Source: Catonia carolina | Taxonomy: Eukaryota; Arthropoda; Insecta; Hemiptera; Achilidae | DNA length: 64,000 bases | Direction of reading: 5' to 3' | Assembly: GCA_035578175.1 (NCBI GenBank) | Contig: JAQMRL010000001.1 | Location: 61,837,553-61,901,552, forward strand | Part shown: positions 12,377 to 21,552 of the stretch, piece by piece | Layout of the letters: each line of letters starts with the position of its first letter | Position numbering within the stretch: position 1 is the first letter of the stretch | The notes under the pieces: model-generated | What the model was told of the DNA's origin: nothing | The model's input: the letters and a program-made list of their open reading frames with translations, nothing else | Database searches by the model: none | Translations under genes and position numbers: made by a program

Positions 12377-12502
12377 TGGAACTAAATGGTAAAACAGACG
12401 CTACAAGATGGCAAAGTTTCATTCATATTGATACAGTATAAGTATTAAAATTTTAAGTTGCAAGATTTTATGGATCCATGAGTAAGTTAAATAAAAGCGT
12501 TT
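11335..12502 (-). mobile_element. Mariner-superfamily element (DD36D-type), damaged
   Basis: A Tc1/mariner-superfamily DNA transposon on the minus strand, with a near full-length but broken transposase gene and a 5' non-coding end. The end away from the gene closes at 12486-12501 with GTTAAATAAAAGCGTT (reading inward AACGCTTTTATTTAAC), followed by an ATA microsatellite. A matching inverted end is not visible on the low-coordinate side near 11.2-11.33 kb, so that side may be truncated. The same non-coding end recurs alone at 5.36-5.45 kb. Confidence 0.85.
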
Positions 12503-12521
12503 AATAATAATAATAATAATA
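12503..12521. repeat. (ATA)n microsatellite
   Basis: Six ATA-type units directly abut the mariner end. Confidence 0.9.
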
Positions 12522-12796
12522 GAACGCTCAGTTGAGGGCTTCATTATATTTTGTAAATAATATCGAACTGTACGGATTATGTAAATAAAGTATTTTTAAA
12601 GTTTTTTTTTCAATAGAAGTTACCTTTTCATGACAAATTATCTATTTTTTTACAAAATCTATATTTTATTGTTCTGTAAAAGTTATGCATAAATTCTGTT
12701 AATGAAAAGATATTTTAAGACAACCATCAGGAATCCCATTATTGTAGTGTCACCAGATGGCGACATTAAGTGGCGAGTTAAACCTTTAATTTTGCT

Positions 12797-12812
12797 GGCC
12801 CTGAAAAGGGCC
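12797..12812 (-). terminator. Histone-type mRNA 3' stem-loop
   Basis: On the minus strand this reads GGCCCTTTTCAGGGCC, a perfect 6-bp stem with loop TTTC. It is the animal consensus recognised by SLBP for 3' processing of replication-dependent histone mRNAs. It is flanked by TAAAC on the 5' side and AGCAAA on the 3' side, similar to the A/C-rich flanks of histone genes. A stop codon lies only 2 nt upstream (12815-12817), closer than usual. A purine-rich AAAATTAAAGG follows and could be a weak downstream element. Confidence 0.7.
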
Positions 12813-12814
12813 GT

Positions 12815-13153
12815 TTAAGCGGTGGTCGTCTTGATGTGCAGCGTCGGTCGTAGTCGTCGTGGCGGTCGAGGACCTGGGCGACACGGCGTGTCGTCGTCCA
12901 GCGAAGACGTCATCTTCTTCCCTCGTAGTAGTGCGTCGATGACTGCTTCGTTGGATCCAGTAGGCGTAAGGCTCGGTTGAGGGACCGTTGTGGGCATCGC
13001 TCGCGTCAGCGGGCGATGACGGTCCGGTCGACAGCTTACGGTGACGGGTCGGCGAGCGGAAGCATCACCTTTTCTCTTGCGGGGTCGTCGATTAGTCTTC
13101 GCTGGAGTCCGGCAGCCGTGTGCCGTGGTTGGTGTCTTGTCAATGCTGTACAC
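12815..13153 (-). other. GC-rich basic ORF upstream of histone-type stem-loop (unidentified)
   Basis: An open frame of 112 codons, rich in Pro, Arg and Thr, with a basic patch near its start (RRPRKRKG) and an acidic segment later (SSLDDDT). Its first in-frame ATG comes only about 53 codons in, leaving roughly 60 residues downstream, and an earlier ATG in another frame opens only 9 codons. It does not match H1, H2A, H2B, H3 or H4 in any frame I read. It sits between a TATA/initiator pair and a histone-type stem-loop, so a transcript in this direction is likely. The product may be a diverged or pseudogenised histone-like protein, or the ORF may be fortuitous in GC-rich DNA. Confidence 0.35.
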
Positions 13154-13185
13154 TGGTGGAAGTGAATCTCTCTGTGTCTGAATCG

Positions 13186-13225
13186 GAACTGAATCTCACG
13201 GCTCAGTGCAGCGCTCTTTATATAG
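13186..13225 (-). promoter_or_regulatory. TATA box plus arthropod initiator
   Basis: The minus strand has CTATATAAAG (13216-13225) and, about 33 nt downstream, TCAGTTC (13186-13192), a match to the arthropod initiator TCAGT with +1 near 13190. The spacing is standard for a strong pol II core promoter. The TATA box is bracketed by the inverted repeat CAGCGCTCT and AGAGCGCTG (13209-13217 and 13232-13240). Confidence 0.65.
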
Positions 13226-13272
13226 TTGCCGAGAGCGCTGTGGTAGAGGGCGGTTACTGGCTGGGCCTTGAT

Positions 13273-13369
13273 GACAAAGCCCTCTGTCGGAACGCAGCCG
13301 GAAGGTTTGTCGGTGCGTCACTAAAGGGTTTGTCTGTACGCCGACAAAGGGCCTACCACGCTGACAAAG
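13273..13369. promoter_or_regulatory. Cluster of five GACAAA motifs upstream of the TATA box
   Basis: GACAAAG occurs at 13273-13279, 13343-13349 and 13363-13369, and its complement TTTGTC at 13306-13311 and 13329-13334. They lie 50-150 bp upstream of the TATA box in GC-rich sequence, an arrangement like a proximal promoter with repeated factor sites. The binding factor is unknown. Confidence 0.5.
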
Positions 13370-13425
13370 GCCGGAAGAAGTATTGAAGGCCGGCAACACA
13401 CTAATTGATTAATTAGAAGGGGTGG

Positions 13426-14950
13426 CGGTGACAGTAGTTTCGAACTTTCTCTGTATTACTGAGGTTATTTAAAATCCCTTTAAGAATAAAAACAAGTTAA
13501 TATAATCATTCCTATTAAACAAATTTCAGTGACGTAATGATAGCGTGTTAGACCGAAAACTCAAGGTCCCGGTTTCATCGTTTGATGTTTTATCTTTTTC
13601 ATTACTATTTTTCATCTTTCCTTCATCATTATTCATTACTAAGCTTTATTTTTATATTTTTCCACGATTTATTATTGTTATTTTGCCGTATTATCTTTAT
13701 CTTAGAACCGCTAAAGTCCTTTAACTATTTTCTAAATTAATTTATATTCTCTTAATCTTCATACCTTTTTCAATTACTATAAAGCGCCTATTCTGTGCTA
13801 TATTTTTCGCTTCAATCAACAATAACTGTTTTGTTCATAAAACTGAATTTTACATATTTTCAAAAAATGCATTTTGCAAAGTATATTTTTCAGAATTTTA
13901 TCCAATTAGTGAGTTTTCAAATAAGTAAAAATCGAACATCACTGCGTAATTCGCATGGTAAATTTCGTTGACCGATATTTCCACTCAACGAAAAATAATT
14001 TATATTATACGAATATAGCAAATCGTTTATGTTAGAATAAACTTATATCACACCTTGAATACATTTAGAAGGGTAGGCTACATGAACAACGAGAGAAATG
14101 AAACTTTTCCTTGAACCACAGTACCACACAGGGATATTTAAATAATTCCTTATTCCAAAAACTAAACCTGAGGTACTAAACCCCCTTTGTAATATAATAA
14201 ATACTTGAAATTTATGTAACATTGTTACAATGTACACACAATGCTTATATGTAAAAAAGTGGGAAAATCCATTGTATATTCTAGCGGTGATTTTTGTTCT
14301 CTCACTTTTTAACTTCTATGAATAAGTAATATTTACAAACAGTTAAATTATTTTATTATAAGTAAATTTTATAACGATAGAAAATTATTATTGCTAGAGA
14401 TAACGCCCACTAGCGTAACTCCAATTTAAAAAATCTACTGTACGTAGTTGTTGGTCAGGTTATTTTATAATGTGTATTATAAACAAAATTTAGAAATAAC
14501 TTTCGGCTAACTATAAAAATAAAATTAAAATTGATCAGTGACAGTTGTCGCCATTCATTTTTAAATTTATCGGTACGGCAAGTCTAACATTTTGAAACGT
14601 TTCAATCTGTGTTAGTGGTCACTATTACCCACTATTAGTGGTCACTATTATTATAGGTTTTAATTGGTAAAGGGTTTTGATGACGTTCAAGGCTGTATTG
14701 GTATTTTTAATTATATTTCATTTCTTGGTATAGTTTGGTTATCGTATTTCACACATTGTTTCTATGTAAGGCATGGTGAGTTACATCTTTGGTTATAAGT
14801 CAAAAGGAATCAGTAACAATTTTAGGAATGAAGATGGTAGATGCTGCGAGATGGAAATGTTAGATAAGCTCACTGATCCCTACAGTTCAATTCCGTACTT
14901 CCATACTGGTTTTATTGTTGTTTTATAAAATAATAAGACATTTTTTGTGT
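13426..14950. other. AT-rich intergenic
   Basis: No gene was found. At about 13525-13575 there is a faint tRNA-like motif (GGTCCCGGTTTCATC), which is too weak to call a SINE. The direct repeat TGGTCACTATTA occurs twice at about 14617-14653. Confidence 0.5.
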
Positions 14951-14954
14951 AGGG

Positions 14955-15200
14955 AAAGATGCGAATTTCTTCTAATTTTAATTTTAATTTTAATTCTGTC
15001 TAGCAACCAATACACTTTGCGTAATTTAATGTCCAGCTGTTTACGTTTCATTCAGATGTGGTTTTTCCACGTAAGTCGTTTGTCTAAGTGAATACCTAAA
15101 TACTTAACATCTCCTGTCTGTGGTATGATGATATTGTTTAGATTCACTCGTAAAAAAGTAACTTTTTTTAAGTGTAAAAGTAACTGTGTTAACGCTTGTA
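14955..15200 (-). mobile_element. Jockey-clade LINE scrap
   Basis: The minus strand reads TFTLKK followed by RVNLNN, then YLGIHLDKRLTWKNHI at about 15062-15110, then KQLDIKLRKVYWLL. These are the Jockey ORF2 segments just downstream of the RT palm. The coding trace breaks into a 6-bp microsatellite (ATTTTA units, about 14975-14998). It is very decayed, with no ends visible. Confidence 0.8.
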
Positions 15201-18200
15201 CATAATTAACATAATCCCTTTATTTTTATTTCTGTAATTCAATTAAGAAATATAAAGAATTCACGCTAATATTTTTGGTAAAAGTTTTTACCACCTTTAT
15301 TTACATCAATAAACGGCTATAACAACCCGTAAAAGTTTCTTTAAATTAAACTTAATGACTTATTTCAATGCATAAACTAGCTTGTTGATCCAAAGTAATA
15401 TCGTTTAGCATTTTTAACTCTGCCTAGTAGAAGAGAAAAGTAACTTACTTTCTTAAAACATATTTTATAAGTTTCAATATATGTAGCCTACATACTCGTG
15501 TAAACATATTTTTATTTAAATATATTATATTATCAAACATCCTATGCAGGTATTATTAACAGCCGATTTATATTTTATAATTTGTAATTTGTATATTTTT
15601 TATTAAAAACATAAAAAATTATTTAATATACTTGATGGGAAAATGCAATCTATTTCTCGTTAGAAACCTTCTGCCTACTGTAGGCGAAAGTTAGATTAGC
15701 CACTCCATAATGTTAGTGTTACATTAGATTTCTCTGTTAAATCTGGCAACGAACAGATTATTTTATGACCTCATTAAATTTTTTTTTCAAGTAATTTAAT
15801 GTTTTTATGGTTGATCTCGGTCTGAACTATTGAAAAAAACATAAAGAACCGAAATTTAAAATTTTCAGTTAAAATCATCCTACAGTCTCGCCTTAAAAAA
15901 CTTAATTTTTGACGATCTTAGTTTAAGACAGTGAAACAATAAATTTTAGATTTAGAGCTACGAGCAACTATTATACTCGTTCTTTGAAAACTACACGAAC
16001 CTTAAATTATTCATAAATCGAAATATGAATTTAATTTACAATATGAATAATAACAATAATTCTTGAATTTTGCCAAAAATTCGGTAGGCCATACAAGCAT
16101 CAAAATTTACTAGTTATCATTTAATTAGCCAATAGTTTAACTCGAAATTCGAGGACGAAACGATTAAATTTTTGGACATGCTTTATAGGTATTTAATCAA
16201 AACTTAGTGTAACATGCTTTTAAATTATATTTATTTATTTTTTTAAATCACAGAGGGAATTGAAAATACCATCGGTGTGTGTTTCACTACCTTCATTTTT
16301 TCATTTTATTTGCCATATTAATATTATTTATTGCTTAAAAAAATTAACGATAAGCAGATTGTTATGAAGCAGTAATAAAATAAAAACAAAATGACCATAC
16401 CAAAGTAATTTATGATAAAATTTTATCAGTATTAATTCAAAAATATTTAGTATTATTTAAATTTATTCAACATGATGTATTACGTAACGTATGAACTTAT
16501 GTATTATACTTTCTGTATTTCATACATTTAACATATTTATGTATTTAACACATTCCTTAATTTATTTGAGTAATTCACACTTTTTGCATTTTAAAATAAA
16601 TAAATACATTTGTTAGTGTGACTCAACTAATTTGTATGATTTGTCACTGAAGTCATTGCAAATAAAAAAAACAGGTTTTTTCTTGGTAAATCCGAAATCA
16701 CAGTTGTACAGCCAACTTGCAACTAGTGAATGTGACGAAAAACATAAAACGACTTTTTTAAGGACTCTAAGGAACCACTATAGCAGTAAAACTTGAACGG
16801 GATTTTTTTTAGACCAGGTAGAATTTAAGTAATTTATTTAATTTACTAGTTTATGAAAATTTATTAATTTACTTCAATTTATATATCTAATCAGAAGGTT
16901 CGCTTTGAAATCATTCTGTTATGTCTGCGTTAAGTCAAGACATGTCTCTGTTCCATATCCTATGGAACCTTCTTTGTAAATCGCCTAGTAAATTCGAAGC
17001 ATGTAGATAACGTATAAAAGTGGGTGTAAATTAAATTGTAGTTTATTTTTAAAACGTAGATAGAGCTTCAGAGATACATATCATTCACGTAATGAGTCTG
17101 TACGGAATAAATATGCATGAAAACTTATAGTTGATGCGTAAGAAGAGTCCACAGCAATCGACCTGAGTACTTTTGATAAATGACTTTGTATTTTTGTTAT
17201 GCCATACGATTTAGTGGAATCATAACGTTAAAACAGTTATTGAGGAACAATGAGTTAAAACATTACACAAAAATTATCAGTAGGTTTTACTAATTTTTCA
17301 CACTCGCTTTTGTTGTATACGAAATTGCCACTCTGGTACGTGTTAAGTTGTGTATTATACAGTTGAAAATTAACAGTGATTAAGACAGAGGCAGATGTCA
17401 TTCATAAAAACAAATTAAGCACGTAAATATCGTAGTATAAATTTATATTGTCTACAACAAATTACCACCCATTAACAAAATTATTCGCAACATTAATTTT
17501 CAAAAACTAATCTTGGTTTGTTGTAATTTTATCACGTTATGTCGTAATTAGTTCCCATTTATTGCACATATTTCACTAACACATATAATATGAATACCAC
17601 ACAGATATATATATGTTTAAATCTCCACTTCTTTGGCAGACTCAAAATACGAAGGAAACGATACGGAACCTCATAAATCTGACAAAAGTCAAGGCTCTTG
17701 GGTATGAAAGCACCGTTTGTCATTTTGTACAAAAACTAGTAGTGGTAGAAGGCGTAGAACTGAGAGGAATGGGATAGGTTGACTGTAATTCAAGTCACTT
17801 TCTGCTCTCTTCTTAGGACGCATGTTCAAGAAACACCCTTCTATGTACCTGATATGTTGTTCTTCCATTCTTTCTCAAAACAGCGGATGCTACTCGAAGA
17901 GAGAAATTATAGACTCTCTAGTGACAAGAATACAAAATACGTAATACTACAATCAAATTTATGTTTTAACAGTTTTGATTTTTATGCCACAATAAAAGTA
18001 AACTCTCGGGATTCTCCGATAATGCTTGTAACGGAGTGCACAACCGGCTTCTATGTCTGAGTTCCCGGGTTTGATTCTGGTTAAGTCTATCATAGTTTAC
18101 TCTTCGTTTTGTTATACCTCACATCATTACTACGGACAAGCCACAACACAAAACTTATGTAGGCAATTAGCATCATTGTTTTTTTACTATATTTATTAAA

Positions 18201-18410
18201 AATTTAATTTATTTAAATTATTCATCTGTGCACCCAAATTTGCTTAAGTAAGGATTTATAAAGAAGTAGAGGTGGCCCGACGAATTTCTAAGTTTTCCGT
18301 TGTAATGCCGTGTCATCCGTCAGCCGTCATTCTACTACCCTATTATACAGCATTTCATTTTTTATTGTTGAAAATATACATAATGTTTATAAAATCATAA
18401 ACAAGACGTA
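15201..18410. other. AT-rich intergenic
   Basis: No gene or clear transposon could be read. At about 18058-18080 a box-B-like GGGTTTGATTCTGG may mark a decayed SINE. The 19-mer AGTAAGGATTTATAAAGAA at 18247-18265 recurs at 42425-42443. Confidence 0.5.
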
Positions 18411-18417
18411 TTAGACC

Positions 18418-18601
18418 GGGTACAGACGGACGGCGCGTTACACCAGCAGTACCGTTGGACGGTGAGTTACATAACCGTGTCGGTTACGCGACGTCGGATT
18501 TTTCAGTCGTTGTTAAGACACACCGTCGTTCGTGTACACTACCACTCAAAGTTGGCTGCGTGGTAACGGCGCATCAACGGGCCGTCCGTCTGTTATTACC
18601 C
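18418..18601. mobile_element. MITE with ACAGACGGACGGC inverted ends
   Basis: The left end, GGGTACAGACGGACGGCGCG (from 18418), is mirrored at 18576-18601 as GGGCCGTCCGTCTG followed by TTATTACCC, with a 3-nt indel near the tip. Subterminal GGCGCGTTAC and GTAACGGCGC are also inverted. The element is about 184 bp, GC-rich, and has no coding capacity. A target-site duplication is not obvious, so I do not assign a superfamily. Confidence 0.7.
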
Positions 18602-18711
18602 TTAAAACAATGACTGACAATGTTATTATTTATAATAACAATTACAAAGTCTTTATCTTTGTTTACATTAACATATACATTAGGTCTACACACGTTTATT
18701 CTAAGGTTTAT

Positions 18712-18722
18712 TTGTAGAAATT
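18712..18722. repeat. Target-site duplication, 3' side
   Basis: TTGTAGAAATT, a perfect match to 23136-23146 at the other end of the Jockey element. The last two bases merge with the poly(T) run. Confidence 0.85.
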
Positions 18723-18813
18723 TTTTTTTTTTTTCTCTTTAATTATTTATTTGCAACTGTAAAATTTTACAATAAGCAAATGAGCTGGTTTTAACATAGG
18801 AAAATTTACAATA

Positions 18814-18844
18814 ACAAAGATTAGACCCAGTGGCTAATCTTTGT
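18814..18844 (-). other. 3' UTR hairpin of the Jockey element
   Basis: A perfect 11-bp inverted repeat, ACAAAGATTAG (18814-18824) and CTAATCTTTGT (18834-18844), surrounds a 9-nt loop. It lies in the 3' UTR 20 nt after the ORF2 stop. In some LINEs such structures are recognised by the reverse transcriptase to start copying, so that role is possible here by inference. Confidence 0.6.
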
Positions 18845-18864
18845 AGGTGCCACGAGTCATTGTC

Positions 18865-21552
18865 TTATAAGAGCAGGTCTCTATTCCATGAACGGCGAAG
18901 TCGTCGGCGAGGATTTCCAGGAAGAGTACGAGATGATAAGTTTTTGATGTATGGATTTTGATGGTTTTGAAGTTTTCCGAAGAATCTTCTGTAGCAGTTG
19001 TATGCCATATCTTTTATGTGTGTTATTTTGAGGTCGTCATGTAGTATTCTGTAGAATGGAGCATTTGTGATGAGTCGTAATAGTTTTGATTGAAATGCCT
19101 GTAGTTTTCTGATATTACTTGGCTTTGCTGTTCCATAGATTTCAATTCCATAAGTCCAAATTGGCCGAATGAATGATTTATAAATGAGTAATTTTGAACG
19201 TAACGGTAATCGGGAATGGCGTCCTATGAGGTGGTATAATTGTTTTACTTTTTTATCCAAAGTCAGTCGTGTATTGTGGATGTGTGTTTGCCAGGTTAGT
19301 CGTCTGTCCATCGTGATGCCTAGGTATTTTACTGTGTTCTTTTGTGGAATGGGTTCGTTGTTGAGGAATACCGTAGGACTTTCTCCTTTACATAATGAGA
19401 ATCTTATATGTACTGACTTATTAGTGTTTATTTTTAATCTCCACTTTTTCAGCCAAATTTCAATTGTGTTGAGAAAGTGTTGTAAGTTGGTACTGGCCTG
19501 CGTTAAATCGTGGGATGAAGTCAAGATAGCAGTATCGTCAGCGTATGTTGCTACCGTTATTCTTGGATCAGATGGTAAGTCCGCAGTGTAAATTGTATAC
19601 AGTAGTGGTGAGAGTATAGAACCTTGTGGAACTCCTGCACCTATATTTTGGTAGTCAGAAACTGATGATCCCTGCCTCACTACAAAGAAACGATCTTCTA
19701 GGAAGCTTTTCAGTACGTGATAATACGTATCCGGGAGGAATCTTTTCAATTTATATAACAGACCTGGATGCCAAACTTTTTCAAAGGCTGCTTGAACATC
19801 TAGGAAGACAGCGGTGGTAAATTTCTTCTCCTCCAGCGCAACAGCTAGCTGGTCCGTCAATCGATGTAACTGATGAATCGTTGAGTGCCTGCTTCTGAAA
19901 CCAAACTGATGGTGTGGTATTATGTTATTTTTGTTGCAAATCGGCAATAAGCGGGCTAGTAATAATTTTTCGAATAATTTGGATAAAGTTGGGAGTAAGC
20001 TTATTGGCCGATACGAAGATGGAGTACTTGGTGGTTTATTTGGCTTCAGAAATAGGACGACGTGAGACAGTTTCCACTGAATCGGGAAGTGCGTCGTTCT
20101 GAGGATGGAATTGAATATTTGAGTTATAAGGGTATATCCACATAATGGTAAGTTCCGAAGAATCTCCGCCGTTATTAAATCGTACCCCGGACTCTTTCTT
20201 GATGGTAGTTGTTGGACAGCCGCCTGCACTTCCCTTCTTGTGAAGTTTTCCGGAGGCAATGACAAATTCAATGGTGAAGACAAGAAATTTTCTACATCTG
20301 AGGTGAAACCAGGTAAAGAATTGTCATTGGGCTGAAATACGCGCGCTAGATGATCGGAAAACATGTCGGCCTTCTCTTTGTCTGATTTAGCCCATGATCC
20401 ATCGGGGTGTTTAAGTGGGTGCGACTGCATTTGGTAACGCAAAAGACGCTGCGTTGCAGTCCAGAGGCTTCCATCTCTTTCTGTCAGGTTGGCGACATTT
20501 TCATTGAACCTTTCCGTCTTGATGTTCCATATAGCTGTCTTCAATTCGTTAGTCATGTAATTCAAGTTTCTCTTGTCCGAAGGAAGTCTGGTACGCTGCC
20601 AAATGCGTCTTGCTCTCCTTTTTTCCCTGACAAGTTCTTTTAAATAGTTCGGATAACAGTGTTCCTTTTTTGGAGTTGGTCTACGGGGTTGTGTAGAGTT
20701 CCAAGCTGCGTATTGTATTGTTACTGTCAAATGTTCCACTGCTTCTTCCACCTCCCTTGCCGTGCGAAGAGGCAAGTCCAACCGTATATTGTTCTCTACG
20801 TTACTGCTGAACAAGTCCCAGTTAACTGTTCCATCTATCAAACACTGTCTCACCGGTGCTTCCAAAACTGTGCCCGACAGGGTGCAGAGAACTGGCGAAT
20901 GGTCGGATGAAAGATCGTCAAGTGATTCCGTTTTTGCGTAGAATCTCGAGAGGCCCTTGGATACGAAAAAGTCCAGAAGATCGGGATGTTTAGTCAGAGC
21001 TGACGGCCAATACGTTGGTGATCCAGTTGAATGAAATTCCAGTCCGAGGTTTAAAATAGCTTGAATCATCATTCTGCCACGTGGATTTATCAGACGCGAT
21101 CCCCATTGAGCATGTTTCGCGTTGAAATCGCCTCCTGCTAAAAACCGAGGACCGAAACTTGAAAACAACTCTGTAAACTTGTCTACTGTAATCCGGTGTC
21201 TCGGGGGACAGTAAACCGAGATGAATGAGACCTCCTCTTGATCTATCTCCAGTGTCACACCCACTGATTGAATACTTTCCGACGGTTCGATTACTGTGCA
21301 TATATGATGTTTGATATTGTTCCTAACTAGCACCGCTGTACCACCAAAAGCTCTTCCATCAGGGCGATCAGCTCTATAAACTTTATAGCCTTTTATGTAA
21401 AATTTTGAGTCTTTTGTTAAATGTGTTTCGCTTAGTAAAACAATATCGATACGTTTTTCATTTATTAAATATTCAAATTCCGCCAAACGTTGGATGATCC
21501 CATTCGCATTCCACAATAGCACCGATATAGAATTAGACATGTTATTTGCCAT
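18865..21552 (-). CDS. Jockey-clade ORF2: endonuclease and reverse transcriptase
   Basis: An intact protein of 895 residues that would nick chromosomal DNA and reverse-transcribe the element's RNA at the nick. An APE-type endonuclease domain covers about 8-225: WNANG near 14-18, the acidic residue E42 in SETHLT, D142 and N144 in GGDFNAK, and catalytic D217-H218 in SSDHSP. The RT domain covers about 445-740: SRKSPGYD at 451, SYRPISLL, QFGFR, the first catalytic Asp D585 in FLDV, GVPQGS near 640, and Y670-A-D-D673. A C-terminal region follows, ending near RRRLRRSWNRDLLL. No RNase H domain is visible, which fits Jockey. The start ATG (21550-21552) overlaps the end of ORF1 in ATGGCAAATAA. This would be translated by reinitiation or a similar coupling, as inferred for related elements. 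Confidence 0.95.
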   Translation of the reverse strand: MANNMSNSISVLLWNANGIIQRLAEFEYLINEKRIDIVLLSETHLTKDSKFYIKGYKVYRADRPDGRAFGGTAVLVRNNIKHHICTVIEPSESIQSVGVTLEIDQEEVSFISVYCPPRHRITVDKFTELFSSFGPRFLAGGDFNAKHAQWGSRLINPRGRMMIQAILNLGLEFHSTGSPTYWPSALTKHPDLLDFFVSKGLSRFYAKTESLDDLSSDHSPVLCTLSGTVLEAPVRQCLIDGTVNWDLFSSNVENNIRLDLPLRTAREVEEAVEHLTVTIQYAAWNSTQPRRPTPKKEHCYPNYLKELVREKRRARRIWQRTRLPSDKRNLNYMTNELKTAIWNIKTERFNENVANLTERDGSLWTATQRLLRYQMQSHPLKHPDGSWAKSDKEKADMFSDHLARVFQPNDNSLPGFTSDVENFLSSPLNLSLPPENFTRREVQAAVQQLPSRKSPGYDLITAEILRNLPLCGYTLITQIFNSILRTTHFPIQWKLSHVVLFLKPNKPPSTPSSYRPISLLPTLSKLFEKLLLARLLPICNKNNIIPHHQFGFRSRHSTIHQLHRLTDQLAVALEEKKFTTAVFLDVQAAFEKVWHPGLLYKLKRFLPDTYYHVLKSFLEDRFFVVRQGSSVSDYQNIGAGVPQGSILSPLLYTIYTADLPSDPRITVATYADDTAILTSSHDLTQASTNLQHFLNTIEIWLKKWRLKINTNKSVHIRFSLCKGESPTVFLNNEPIPQKNTVKYLGITMDRRLTWQTHIHNTRLTLDKKVKQLYHLIGRHSRLPLRSKLLIYKSFIRPIWTYGIEIYGTAKPSNIRKLQAFQSKLLRLITNAPFYRILHDDLKITHIKDMAYNCYRRFFGKLQNHQNPYIKNLSSRTLPGNPRRRLRRSWNRDLLL

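Larger units (their letters stand above)
12740..13425. other. GC-rich island 2
   Basis: About 690 bp of GC-rich sequence with sharp borders in AT-rich surroundings. It holds the promoter elements, basic ORF and stem-loop described separately. No transposon protein, poly(A) tail or inverted repeat delimits it, so it does not look like a known mobile element. Confidence 0.7.

Noticed and set aside
19184..20910. Plus-strand open frames inside the Jockey element
   Set aside because: They are antisense shadows of the intact ORF2 and have no independent support.
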